From Azospirillum sp. B21 (GTDB lineage: Bacteria; Pseudomonadota; Alphaproteobacteria; Azospirillales; Azospirillaceae), in NCBI RefSeq assembly GCF_008364825.1, contig NZ_VTTO01000035.1, positions 1 through 33,191 on the forward strand: a stretch of DNA of 33,191 bases, in the 5' to 3' direction. Numbering within the stretch: position 1 is the first letter of the stretch; each line of letters starts with the position of its first letter. The position numbers and the translations under genes are program-made. Shown piece after piece: positions 1 through 7,797 of the stretch. The notes under the pieces were generated by a model, which worked only from the letters and a program-made list of their open reading frames with translations, searched no databases and was not told the origin of the DNA.

Positions 1-6
1 ACGCGC

Positions 7-651
7 TCACTCGGCCATCGGATACATCACCCCCGAACAGGCCGAGCTAAAATCTGCGTGAACCCGTGTCCACCGAAGCAGGGAAAGATCAGGTTTCCCC
101 CACACCTTCGTCCCACATCCGCAGGCATAGGCGACCTTGTCCTTCTTCGCGGCGCCGGCCTTCCGGACGTCGGACTTCCAGGCGATGGCGATGCCGTCCG
201 CCAGCAGTTTGGCTGCCTCACGGTCGAAGGGTCCGTCCGTGACGATGACGTGCGTCATCCTCTGTCCCGTTTCCTTACCGCCCGGCGCGCCCGTGTCACT
301 CGGGTGCAGGCCGACGGCCTTCATCTTGGCCGCCCATTCCGCGTTATGATAGCCGCCGCGCGAGCGCTTCCCGAACTCCTCTTGCCACAGATGGACCATC
401 TCATGGACCAAAGTGGAGAGGATCTCGGCCTGGACGCGGTCGAACACATCCGGGTTCAAGGCGATCTCGTGCCGCCGCTCGCCAGATGCCGCCAAGCTCT
501 CGAAGCGTTCGGGGGAAAAGTAGCCCTTAAAGCGCTTGCTGCGCTGGAAGGTGATGAGCACCTGGGGCAACGTTCCGTCGAACAGCGTCGCGTTGAAGTG
601 GTCGAAGGCGCGCTGGAGAGCGGCGTACTGCTCGGCGGTGATGGCGGTCAT
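7..651 (-). CDS. SprT-like zinc metalloprotease domain protein
   Basis: A 214-aa protein with the SprT-family zinc site. HEMVH lies at residues 83-87 (two His ligands and the catalytic Glu), and YHNAEW near residue 102 supplies the likely third His. The C-terminal part carries CGCG near residue 178 and another Cys near 207, consistent with the zinc-ribbon tail common in SprT-like proteins. Family members are thought to cleave DNA-protein crosslinks or act as plasmid and phage accessory proteases; no specific substrate can be inferred here. The ATG at 651 has only a weak ribosome binding site. A near-palindrome at 665-680 lies just upstream and may be an operator. It is the last gene of a minus-strand plasmid-maintenance block. 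The domain call is sound; the role is inferred. Confidence 0.85.
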   Translation of the reverse strand: MTAITAEQYAALQRAFDHFNATLFDGTLPQVLITFQRSKRFKGYFSPERFESLAASGERRHEIALNPDVFDRVQAEILSTLVHEMVHLWQEEFGKRSRGGYHNAEWAAKMKAVGLHPSDTGAPGGKETGQRMTHVIVTDGPFDREAAKLLADGIAIAWKSDVRKAGAAKKDKVAYACGCGTKVWGKPDLSLLRWTRVHADFSSACSGVMYPMAE

Positions 652-664
652 GCCTGATCTCGTT

Positions 665-680
665 TGTATCGTACGCTACA
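665..680. promoter_or_regulatory. 16-bp near-palindrome upstream of the SprT-like gene
   Basis: TGTATCGTACGCTACA reads as TGTA-N-CGTACG-N-TACA, an inverted repeat broken only at one symmetric pair. It ends 14 bp upstream of the ATG at 651, a typical place for a repressor site. The binding protein is unknown. Confidence 0.4.
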
Positions 681-816
681 GGGCCCGATCTGACTGCCAA
701 AAGCTGCCATGTACGGGTCCGGCTGAATCGTCTGGCGCCGGGGCTTGTGGCTCATGGCGCGCTCGGGACGATCTGTGGGCGTAGCAGCCGCTGGAGTGCG
801 GCTCCGCCGCGCCAGA

Positions 817-1245
817 TCACCCGCTCTTGGTGCGGGGAAGCGCCGGCCGACGGACGACCACGCGCACGGAGTCGCTGTACAGGGCCGTGAACAGGCGGCG
901 CAGAGCGGTCCCGATGCCGGCGCGCTCCGCGGCGGCCTGCACTGTCGCCAATCCGCCGGAGGCGGACGCGGCGAGCACCATCATGTCCGCACAGGCGCTC
1001 AAGTGGACGGCGTTGTAGTCGGCGAGCTGCACCGCATGGCGCTTGCGGCGGTTCTCGAAGAAGTCTTCGACCTGCGCCCGCTCGTCGGCGGTCAGGCATG
1101 CCGACACCCGCGGCGGGAGCATGGTCGCCGAAGCGGGCAAACGGGCGACCACGGTCTGCGCACCGCGGCCCCTTTCCGGGCTGTAGACCGTGCGGATCAA
1201 CTGGATCGTCTGGCGGCGCGGGCCGTTGCGAAGGCGGATCATCAT
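817..1245 (-). CDS. Hypothetical protein beside the partition genes
   Basis: A 142-aa protein that I do not recognise. The chosen start is the first of two adjacent ATG codons at 1245; an in-frame codon at 1308 would add 21 unlikely residues and lies inside a promoter-like palindrome. It has a basic N-terminus (MMIRLRNGPRRQ), a charged helix around residues 53-72 (ADERAQVEDFFENRRKR), an Ala-rich helical middle and a basic C-terminal tail. No membrane segment or catalytic motif is visible. Coding periodicity is good and the position beside ParA suggests a plasmid-maintenance or conserved plasmid gene, but that is inference. Confidence 0.6.
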   Translation of the reverse strand: MMIRLRNGPRRQTIQLIRTVYSPERGRGAQTVVARLPASATMLPPRVSACLTADERAQVEDFFENRRKRHAVQLADYNAVHLSACADMMVLAASASGGLATVQAAAERAGIGTALRRLFTALYSDSVRVVVRRPALPRTKSG

Positions 1246-1296
1246 GAGGGAATTCCGAGGGCCTGTTGGTGTTGCCCCCAAATCTTGTCCGGCGTT

Positions 1297-1308
1297 TTGA
1301 CCGGTCAA
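1297..1308. promoter_or_regulatory. Perfect palindrome TTGACCGGTCAA, candidate operator or -35 element
   Basis: A perfect 12-bp palindrome sits about 50 bp upstream of the ATG at 1245. Read on the minus strand, TTGACC is a good -35 box, followed 17 nt later by AGATTT as a weak -10. A related arrangement, TTGACC-N6-GGTCAA, is found upstream of the large NTPase gene at 28566-28583, and both are followed by TCC on the plus strand. Confidence 0.45.
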
Positions 1309-1395
1309 TCCAGTTTGCGTCCGAACCGCATCGGCGATGGCACACGCGGACGGGAGTGATTGTCGCGGCGCCAGTCGGACCTATCCGAGGCGAGG

Positions 1396-1698
1396 TCATC
1401 CGGGCTTGTCGAGCGTCTTCGGGATACCTCGGGCGGCGAGGGCTTCGTTGAGCAGGAGTTCGACGACCGTGTACTCGGGCAGGCTGATGTCGTGGGACAC
1501 CAGCCCGATCCGATTCAGCAGAAGCTGTGGCAGGCGGTATGAGCGGAGCACCTTGGGTGGGGTCTTCCGCTTCGGCTGCGAACGCTTCTTGGCCGGCTTG
1601 ACAGGGAGGTTGTTTGCCCAGGCTTCGGCTGCTTCCGCATCCTCGTTCGGCTCAGTGATGGTTGGCACGGCCTTCGTGGTCGGCGTCTTGATGCGCAT
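1396..1698 (-). CDS. Small ribbon-helix-helix-like partition partner of ParA
   Basis: A 100-aa basic protein directly downstream of parA. The first half is Pro/Lys/Glu-rich and probably disordered, with a basic patch KKRSQPKRK. The second half has a short strand-like SYRLP followed by two predicted helices (QLLLNRIGLVSH and YTVVELLLNEALAARG), the layout of ribbon-helix-helix DNA-binding proteins. Type Ib partition loci encode a ParA followed by a small RHH centromere-binding protein such as ParG, and size, order and fold prediction all fit. A 19-bp repeat at 1711-1729 lies just upstream of its ATG and could be a binding site. The RHH assignment is from pattern only. Confidence 0.6.
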   Translation of the reverse strand: MRIKTPTTKAVPTITEPNEDAEAAEAWANNLPVKPAKKRSQPKRKTPPKVLRSYRLPQLLLNRIGLVSHDISLPEYTVVELLLNEALAARGIPKTLDKPG

Positions 1699-1710
1699 GG
1701 CTGGTCTTTC

Positions 1711-1729
1711 GCGTATACGTGTGCTGACG
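1711..1729 (+). repeat. Partition-locus repeat copy A
   Basis: GCGTATACGTGTGCTGACG. It shares GCGyATAC followed by GCTGAC with copies B (1751-1769) and C (2561-2579). It lies between the end of parA and the start of the small RHH-like gene. It is a candidate binding site for that protein. Confidence 0.6.
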
Positions 1730-1746
1730 TCGGTTTACGATCGTGT

Positions 1747-2487
1747 TCAGGCGCATACCCTGGCTGACGCCCGAACACGCTCGAAGAGGGCTCCGGTCAG
1801 CGCCTCGAGATCCTCGATCGCACCGTTGTCCCGGGGCTTCGCCTCGACGACGCCCTTGCCGTCAGCCGCTGTCCGGAACCAGGCGCTGCGCTTGCGAATG
1901 GGGGTATCGAGAAACTCCACGCCATTAAGGTCGGCGAGCATCCGGGCGACGTCCCGGCTCTCGGCGCCACGGAGGTCCGCCATGCTCAGGACCGCGAAGG
2001 CCTGGAGACGTTGGTTGTACGCCCTCGCCTGTGCGATCAGGTCAACCATCTGCTGCAGGGCCCAGACGTCGTAAGCGCGCGGGCCGAGCGGGATGAGCAC
2101 GGCATCCGAGATCAGGAGCGCGAGACGCAGGGTCGCCGTGTCGCGGCCGCCGGCGTCGATGATGGTCAGCGCGTGGTCGGCGGCGATGCGCCTGGCATGG
2201 ACCTTCAGGGCCTCGGCGTTGAGGATCGACACGCAGGTGAAGAGCGGATCGCCGAGCGTCTCGGCGCGCATGTTGGCGAAGGTCGCGGCCGACTGCTGCG
2301 CATCGGTGTCGATGAGAGCGGTCTTTGCGAAGCGTCGGATCGCTGCCCAGACCGCGAGATTGGTAGCCAGCGTCGTTTTGCCGACACCGCCCTTGATGTT
2401 GCCGACCGTGATCGTGACGGGGGCGGGCAGGAACGTCGGATCGTGGAGTTTCAGAATCGGAAGCTGCGCCATTGCGTCCTCGCGCAT
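1747..2487 (-). CDS. parA: ParA-family partition ATPase
   Basis: A 246-aa deviant Walker ATPase that should segregate the replicon. KGGVGKTT at residues 32-39 is the ParA/MinD Walker A with its signature lysine. ALIDTDAQQS is the A' motif and LTIIDAGGRDT the Walker B region. There is no N-terminal helix-turn-helix extension, so it resembles the short type Ib ParA proteins rather than P1-type ParA. An alternative ATG at 2472, preceded by GAGGA, would give 241 aa. The small RHH-like gene follows 48 bp downstream. One of the three locus repeats overlaps the last codons and another lies upstream of the start, suggesting autoregulation and a parS site. Confidence 0.88.
   Translation of the reverse strand: MREDAMAQLPILKLHDPTFLPAPVTITVGNIKGGVGKTTLATNLAVWAAIRRFAKTALIDTDAQQSAATFANMRAETLGDPLFTCVSILNAEALKVHARRIAADHALTIIDAGGRDTATLRLALLISDAVLIPLGPRAYDVWALQQMVDLIAQARAYNQRLQAFAVLSMADLRGAESRDVARMLADLNGVEFLDTPIRKRSAWFRTAADGKGVVEAKPRDNGAIEDLEALTGALFERVRASARVCA
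1751..1769 (+). repeat. Partition-locus repeat copy B
   Basis: GCGCATACCCTGGCTGACG matches copy A at 14 of 19 positions. It lies inside the last codons of parA, starting 40 bp from copy A, close to a whole number of helical turns. Confidence 0.55.
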
Positions 2488-2530
2488 TGCTTGGCTGAGC
2501 CCCCTCAGAGCGGAAGGATACCGAGTCCGA

Positions 2531-2580
2531 CCGTCAGCGCAAGCGGTCGCTCACTGTCATGCGTATACGCTTGCTGACCG
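2531..2580. promoter_or_regulatory. Candidate parS/parA operator with repeat copy C
   Basis: This sits upstream of parA. Copy C (GCGTATACGCTTGCTGACC, 2561-2579) begins with the perfect palindrome GCGTATACGC. Its GCTTGCTGAC half is mirrored by GTCAGCGCAAGC starting at 2533, making an inverted repeat with a 2-nt insertion. Type Ib centromeres lie upstream of parA and overlap its promoter, so this is the best parS candidate in the window. Confidence 0.55.
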
Positions 2581-3154
2581 ATGCTGCACGCCGATGCGGG
2601 GCTTGCGAGATCTGACGTCTCCCGACCCTATGGCGGCGGGCCGCCGAAGGCTGGCCAGACTCCACGAACACCTGCCGGGTCGGCCGGTGAGGGTGGAACG
2701 CCTGTGCCCGAGCGCCTCAGGACACAGCCGGGTAAGCGGAACGGTGGTGGCAGCGTTCGTTCTTACGGCGGACATGGGAGAAACCCGGGATGCGGTCTCC
2801 GTCACCGACCGTCCGGACATCGTGTGGAAGGGAACCGGGCATTTCGGCTGGTCGTGGCCGGCGCGTGAGATTCCTGAGAAGGCTGCCTTGCCTCCACCAG
2901 CACCTTGGAAAGATCGGCAAGGATGGCGGACCAGGACGGCAGAATACCCTGCTCGGACAATGGCTTGGCGCCGGAGCCAGGATCGGCGAAGACATCGGCA
3001 ACATCTTGGCGCCGGTCGCGGATTCCCACTTTGCAGGCAATGGGTTAGCTGACGGGATGATCGGCAGAAGATGACCGTGATGAGGACGGCCAAGCCGGAT
3101 CGACCCAGCCGTTACCCTGAGATACCCGGAGGACCGTTCAGGCCTACCAAGTCA
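2581..3154. other. Stretch without a supported gene
   Basis: About 570 bp upstream of the partition genes. Several overlapping frames are open on both strands, but none has a convincing start, ribosome binding site or recognisable protein. The best are a minus frame at 2802-3029 and a plus frame at 2790-3074, which overlap each other, so at most one is a gene remnant. Confidence 0.5.
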
Positions 3155-3385
3155 GCATCGGCATGTTGCGTCGTGCCCGCCCCGTCCAAGGCACCCCGTA
3201 ACCCTGTACAAGTCACCCCGTCGGCGGCTGGCTCTCCGCACACGCGATCCCGTAACCCCGTACTTCTCACCCCGACATCCCGTCTCCGTCCAGGGTTGGT
3301 GCGGGGTTCCGCCTCTCCGGAATCTTAGAACAGAATATGCTTGAACAGGGGATCGAAGTTCCCGCCCCAGGGGGCGCGATCCGGC
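3155..3385 (+). repeat. Long dispersed direct repeat, copy 1
   Basis: This ~230-bp segment is highly similar, with scattered substitutions and short indels, to 23872-24100 in the same orientation. Its left part holds two 26-bp iteron-like units at 3195-3220 and 3249-3274. Each begins CCCGTAACCC and ends TCACCCCG, with starts 54 bp apart. Its right part encodes, on the minus strand, the C-terminal peptide GGNFDPLFKHILF followed by TAA, the end of an otherwise lost gene. Copy 2 encodes GGNFVPLFKNTLF and a stop at the same place. Confidence 0.85.
3195..3274 (+). repeat. Iteron-like pair in copy 1
   Basis: Two 26-bp units (3195-3220 and 3249-3274) share CCCGTAACCC-y-GTAC at the left and TCACCCCG at the right, with 54 bp between starts, about five helical turns. 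The same pair with the same spacing recurs at 23911-23936 and 23965-23990. Such phasing is typical of protein-binding iterons at plasmid origins or Rep operators, but no rep gene is present in the window. Confidence 0.5.
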
Positions 3386-3601
3386 ACGCCGTACCGATGA
3401 TCCGTTCCGCTCGTGTGCCCTACATTGAGGCTCTGGATGACGATTGCAGCCTCGCACGCCTCTGATCAACTCAGCGGGAAGCAACAGGCGCCTCCTCATC
3501 CGTCCGGTCGGCGGAACCGCAGGCATGAGAACGGACGGCGAAACGGACAGGTATCCGGTGGTGCTCCGGCTTCGTTCCCGAACTGGAGGTCTGCACGGCT
3601 G

Positions 3602-4461
3602 TCAGGGGCCGTGTCTCCCGCGGTAGCCGTTGCGCGGCGGGGACACCCAGTCGCGCGGCGGTTCCTTGGGTTCATAGACCTCCACCAGGAGCGGGTGGCA
3701 GACCTCGGCGTCGCTCGAATGCTCAGCGCTGCAATCGCCGCCGGGGCAGGCCGACAGGGCACCGAGCAGGTCGATCTCGGCGAAAAATTTCAGGAAGTCA
3801 CCAGGGCACACCGGGCTCGCCTTCATAAAGTACTGGCCGGTGTCGCGGGTGAACCCCGTGCACATAAAGACGTTCAGCAAGTCGTGCACCGTCGGCTCGA
3901 CGTCATCGCGCGGGCGCTGCAGATGGTCGGCCAGCGCGCGGGTCAGGTTGGAGTGGCAGCAATGGTGATAGTCGGCATCGGCGAGCAGGCGTGCGTGTAG
4001 GGATCGCAGCGCCCCCCGATGACTTCGTGCACCGACCCGCCATACGCATCGAACCCGTACCAGTCGAGCGTGTCCTCGGTGATGGTGGCCATGGGCCGCA
4101 GGTGCGGCAGCGCGGACCACAGCCGGTCGCCGGTGGACAGGTGCGTGCCGTGCAGCGCCCGCGTTTTGCCGGAGAAGAAACGTTCGCCGGGATCGTGCGC
4201 CGCCCACAGGTTGAGGTCGCCGACCTGCGGCCCCTCGACGCTGACGATGCGGAAGAACCATTCGGCCGGCACCTCGAAGCACCGGGCCTCCCGCGATGGG
4301 ACGCGCACTTCGCCGGCCTTCCGCCAGCTATCCCGGGCTGCGCGATAGGTGGCGACGTCGGCCGGGGGCAGGCCGTCCACCGGGTAGCAGATCACCGGCG
4401 CCACGTTTCGACGCGCGTCTGCATCGGGCGGGGCGGGGTGTTCTGGACGGTTTGATTTCAT
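3602..4461 (-). pseudogene. DUF1989 (urea carboxylase-associated family) gene, frameshifted
   Basis: Start at ATG 4461 with GGAAGAG upstream. The first frame gives a normal DUF1989 N-terminus (CYPVDGLPPADVATY, FFRIVSVEGPQVGDLN, ...VIGGRCDPYTH). It then runs into a wrong frame near 3985. The family sequence resumes in another frame as DADYHHCCHSNLTRAL and continues through FMKASPVCPGDFLKFF to the stop at 3602. A single missing base near 3975-3990 explains this. Intact members are about 200-280 aa, bind metal through the conserved Cys/His residues, and occur with urea carboxylase or amino-acid catabolism genes. No such partner is present here. A sequencing error rather than a real mutation cannot be excluded. 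Confidence 0.75.
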
Positions 4462-4857
4462 GGGGCTCTTCCGGTGCTGATGGGCTTGAATGAGAGGAGG
4501 GCACCGTTTCAACCGATGCGAGCCACATCTCGTCGACAATGAAGCCCAGAGCTGGTGTAGAGAAAGTGGGCACGCTCATAGGTGGTATCAGGGGCCGCTT
4601 GCTGCGAACAGCGGAAGGTCTTTGGCCGCATTCGTTGCTGCATCGGTCCCGGACCAGGGCGTCGGCCGGGGATGGGACTTGCATGGTCCAACGGCGAGGG
4701 GCGGCTCTGCGCATACGCGCTGTGGGCGATCTGCAATCGAACAGCGCGAACGACCAATCTTTTCGCATGCTGACACGCCATCGCGGTGCGCTGGCAGCGA
4801 AGCCCGCGTGGCGCGGGTGGTACACTCGTCTTCGGGGGCTTGGTCTGGAGCGTGGCG
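4462..4857. other. Intergenic stretch between divergent genes
   Basis: About 400 bp separating the DUF1989 pseudogene (minus) from the 152-aa gene (plus). Open frames exist but none has a ribosome binding site and family-like sequence. It presumably holds both promoters; I could not pick a reliable one. Confidence 0.5.
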
Positions 4858-5316
4858 ATGAACGGCGAAACGGCGATCCGACAGCACCTCACTCTGCTTG
4901 CCTCTTCGAACGCGCCGGCGCGGCGGCGACCTGCTCTGCCCTGCGCGGCCACTCACTTGCTTGCCTACGGCCGCTCTTGGGAACCCGCGGCGTTGCCGGG
5001 CGGCATCCGCCGGGGCGAACCGAAGGCGTGCTACCAAAACGCGTTCCGGCTGGCTACGGAGTGCCCGGGCCGCTTCCTCTACGCGGAAGGATACGCGCTG
5101 GACCCGGACTATAAAATTCCGATGCCGCATGCGTGGTGTGTCACGGAGGCCGGCACTGTCCTCGACCCGACCTGGGCGGACGCGGAACGGGCGCGCTATT
5201 TCGGGGTTGCCTTCGACGCAGTGACGACCTTCCGGGTGCATGAGGCCACCGGGAGTTACGGGGTGTTGGAGCACCCGAACTGGAGGGTTGCCGCATCGAT
5301 CCTGCTCGGGCCGTGA
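4858..5316 (+). CDS. Small protein with a Cys/His/Asp hydrolase-like pattern
   Basis: A 152-aa protein starting at ATG 4858, with GGAG 7 nt upstream. Three conserved-looking blocks stand out: ACYQNAF (Cys58), PMPHAWCV (His91) and VLDPTW (Asp103). Order and spacing resemble the Cys-His-Asp triad of papain-like and transglutaminase-like folds, and the same blocks are known to me from small uncharacterised phage and proteobacterial proteins. There is no signal peptide, so it is probably cytosolic. It has no clear operon partner. The catalytic interpretation is inference; a non-enzymatic role is possible. Confidence 0.6.
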   Translation: MNGETAIRQHLTLLASSNAPARRRPALPCAATHLLAYGRSWEPAALPGGIRRGEPKACYQNAFRLATECPGRFLYAEGYALDPDYKIPMPHAWCVTEAGTVLDPTWADAERARYFGVAFDAVTTFRVHEATGSYGVLEHPNWRVAASILLGP

Positions 5317-5541
5317 CCGGCGCGTTGAGCACGGCACGCGGCACGTCGGCGGCGGTCTCCACGCCGACCGGCCCACGCATCCAGCGCCAAGGCACCGATG
5401 ACGACGACCTTCCATGAGGCATGACGAACCCGGCTCCGCCGTCCGTCAGATTCTTCACAAAATCCGCGGCGCGACCCGTTGTCTGCGCGAAACCGGACCA
5501 TATTCGCCGCCACCGATCCTTCACCCGATGCGGAGCCGACC

Positions 5542-5730
5542 GTGAAGCTGTCTCTTACCCCGACCGACCTCGACGCTCTCGAGACCACTGTCCAGATCCT
5601 CCTGCCCGATGTCTTTTCCGCCCAGGCGTCAGTAGTTGTCGCAGAAGGACTCGGCTTCGACATGGCTGGGAGCCTGCGCGCTGCCTTGACCAGCACCACG
5701 AAGAGCTCGTTGGTCTGCCGGATCTCCACC
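5542..5730 (+). pseudogene. 5' fragment of an unknown gene, cut by a rearrangement
   Basis: Start at GTG 5542 with an ideal GGAG 6 nt upstream. The first ~55 residues read as a normal helical protein (LTPTDLDALETTVQILLP, VVVAEGLGFDMAGSLRAALTS). Beyond about 5700 the frame becomes Arg/Pro/Ser-rich and is only the antisense of the next broken gene. The sequence resembles small plasmid-encoded proteins of unknown function. It seems to be the surviving 5' half of a gene whose 3' half was replaced by inverted DNA. Confidence 0.45.
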
Positions 5731-6418
5731 AAGTGTGCCCACAGTCTGCGCAGACTGTCTCCACCGCGTCCTTCCGGCGCCTGTGCTTGGGTGCCGCGAC
5801 GGAAAGAGCGTGGGCCTTGCCCTCGGCGTCCAAGCGCGCCGTCGCGCGGTAGCCCGCTGGCGTGACCAGCCGCTCCTCGCGGAGCGACCAAATCCGGTGC
5901 GGCTGGTCGTCTGGCCAGATCTCCACCGGTTCGGCCTTGTGGCGGCACTGCGCGTACCACCACACAGTCAGCTCCGTCCCGGTCAGCCTGTCCTTCGACG
6001 CCAGCGACAGGCGGTGCCCCTCGGCCCACGGGGCCGGGTCGACGTCGAAGCCGAGCCGCTCAAACCCGGCCAGCAGGGCGATCAGGTCCGGCAGGAGGTA
6101 TGTGCCCTGGCCGGACACCGAGGACGAGCGGCTCCGAGGGCGGTGGAACAGGGTGGTGACTGGGACTCGGAAGAGGGCGGCGACCGCCCGGTTGTCCACC
6201 CGCCAGAGCCTGTCGTCAAAGTCGGCGAGCAGATCCTCGACGTCGACGGCGTCAAGCCAGCCTTCTGAGAACGCCTAGTCCTTCCAGCGCCCGATGGCTG
6301 CGACCTTCGGTGCTTTCCGCGGCTGCTTCAGCCTTGAGTAAAGGTCGTTGGCGAGTTCAGACTTGGTGGTTTCCATCGGCTTCTCTCGGCGCGCCGATCG
6401 GGGAGGCCGCGGCGGCAT
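5690..6418 (-). pseudogene. Broken unknown gene: in-frame stop and lost 3' end
   Basis: A good start, ATG 6418 with GAGGAG 5 nt upstream, opens a frame encoding METTKSELANDLYSRLKQPR and ending at TAG 6275-6277 (47 aa). The same frame continues without interruption into AFSEGWLDAVDVEDLLADFD and a ~150-aa body with GTYLLPDLIALLAGFERLGFD and LTGTELTVWWYAQC. The stop therefore looks like a nonsense mutation (CAG to TAG would repair it). Near 5745 the frame is lost again and a neighbouring frame gives WAHLVEIRQTNELFVVLVKAA before meeting the opposing fragment. I do not recognise the function. Alternatively the 47-aa piece could be a separate gene. Confidence 0.5.
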
Positions 6419-7449
6419 GGGTTCTCCTCAAAGTAGAAGAATATTGGATTCGATTGCTCCCCTGGCGTCAAGGGCGGACGCTGGGCGTTGATGGGCTCTC
6501 GGAATAGTAGCGTTTCCGGAAGTGGTGTAACCCAGCCCTGGTGGGCACACGCCTGTGCGGCCCGGATGGCCAAGGCGAGAATGACACCGTTGGTCTCCTC
6601 TCGGCGCAGATAGCCCTCGTACTGGATATGCTCCGCCGCGGTGAGCAGAGTGGGATCAACGGTTGCCGCTCCGATGGCGACGCGGATCTGGCGCATCGAC
6701 TTGCGCACAGCATCCAGGAAGGCGTGGCTGGCGTTTTCCATTAGGTGCCAGCGGTCAGCGACCTGGATGGCGTGCGGTAGAGCCTTCAAGATCGCTTGAG
6801 GGTAGGCGCCACTACGGTCGCGCGCCACGATGGCGACCTGCTGCTGGTCCGACAGCCACTCTTCCGTGGTCGCCGGCTCGCGGTTGGGCAGGAGCGCGAT
6901 CGTGCGGTGGCGATCAAGATCGCAGATGAGCGTTCGGTAGCGTTGGTTGCGCCACCAAGCCCAATCGTCGATTCCAATAGTTGATGGCGGCGGGAAAACA
7001 GGAGGATTGTGCCGTAGCATGGCCCGCAGAGGCGTGTCCTTAGTGATCGGCACCATCAGGCGTTTCCCCAGCCGGGCCGCGGGGCGTCCACCGAGGGCGA
7101 GACCGAGATGATAGACGGGATCGTCGAGCCGCGCCGTTCGCCGGGCCCATGGTTTCAGAACATCCGGATCAAAGCGCTCAGCGAAAATCCGTCGACGACA
7201 GGTTGGGACATCGCAATGGAAGCGCCGCGCCTGAAGGTGCAGCCGGACGTTACGGCCCGAGAGTGGCAGGTCGAAAAGGAGGCGCTGGTATCGGCTGTGC
7301 ATCCGAAACGAGTGTTCACCACAGACCGGGCAAGGACTGAACGCGGCAGCGGAGCGCACCGTGATCTGAACTGCAAGGCTGCTGTCTGCCGTCTCGACGA
7401 TCACGAAGCCGGGTGGCACGCATCCCGTACAGCGAAGCGACTGAGCCAT
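6328..7449 (-). pseudogene. ISL3-family transposase, truncated at the C-terminus
   Basis: Starts at ATG 7449. The N-terminal zinc-binding motif is CPVC at residues 40-43 with paired Cys79 and Cys84. The DDE domain begins at STIGIDDWAWWR (Asp161/162), and VARDRSGAY supplies Asp211 with a downstream DRWHLMENA block, all typical of ISL3 transposases. After about residue 345 the sequence stops looking like transposase and reads through the promoter and 5' end of the neighbouring broken gene. The C-terminal part with the last catalytic region is probably missing. The element should be immobile without help in trans. Confidence 0.8.
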
Positions 7450-7518
7450 GATGCTGATCCTGCTGACGAAGCCAGAACGGACAACAATCTGGCACCATCA
7501 AAACTGCGACAGAGCCCT
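6430..7518 (-). mobile_element. ISL3-family IS remnant
   Basis: The right end is probably at the AGAGCCC near 7518; read inward it starts GGGCTCTGTCGCAGTTTTGA, like ISL3-family termini. No matching inverted copy is found on the left, where the element abuts a foreign gene near 6430. It therefore seems one-ended. An IS110-type fragment adjoins it on the right. Confidence 0.6.
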
Positions 7519-7524
7519 TATTCC

Positions 7525-7797
7525 ATGCCGATTTACAGTCCTGATCTGGCACGTGCTGACCAAGCAGGCCGACTACCACTGGGCTCGGCCCGCTTTGCAG
7601 GCAGCCAAGCGGCGGGCTTTGCAACTGCTGGCGGGTCAGCCGATACAGAGGGGGCGACAACGTGGCATGGCGTGCGCCTACAATCTGAAAAGTATTTGAG
7701 ATCAGGAACGGCGTGCGGTCGAAACGGCCGAGCGGGCTTATGAGCTGCGGCTGACCAACTGGCGATCAAAGCCCCTCGCTTATCGCCTGGAGCCCTG
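7525..7797 (+). pseudogene. IS110-family transposase C-terminal remnant
   Basis: The plus frame reads FTVLIWHVLTKQADYHWARP, then AYNLKSI and a TGA at 7697-7699. It continues in the same frame as DQERRAVETAERAYELRLTNW to the stop near 7797. The IWHxLT, ARPAL and AYN blocks match the C-terminal end of IS110-type transposases. There is no start and no upstream half, so the ISL3 element or a deletion removed it. The family call is moderately secure; the remnant is dead. Confidence 0.6.

Noticed and set aside
2557..3093. 178-aa minus-strand open frame upstream of parA
   Set aside because: Arg/Ser/Cys-rich with no ribosome binding site or family resemblance; it also covers the candidate parS site.
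3195..3274. CRISPR-like reading of the 26-bp units
   Set aside because: Only two units per site with 28 bp between them and no cas genes; the spacer DNA is also conserved between the two copies, unlike CRISPR spacers.
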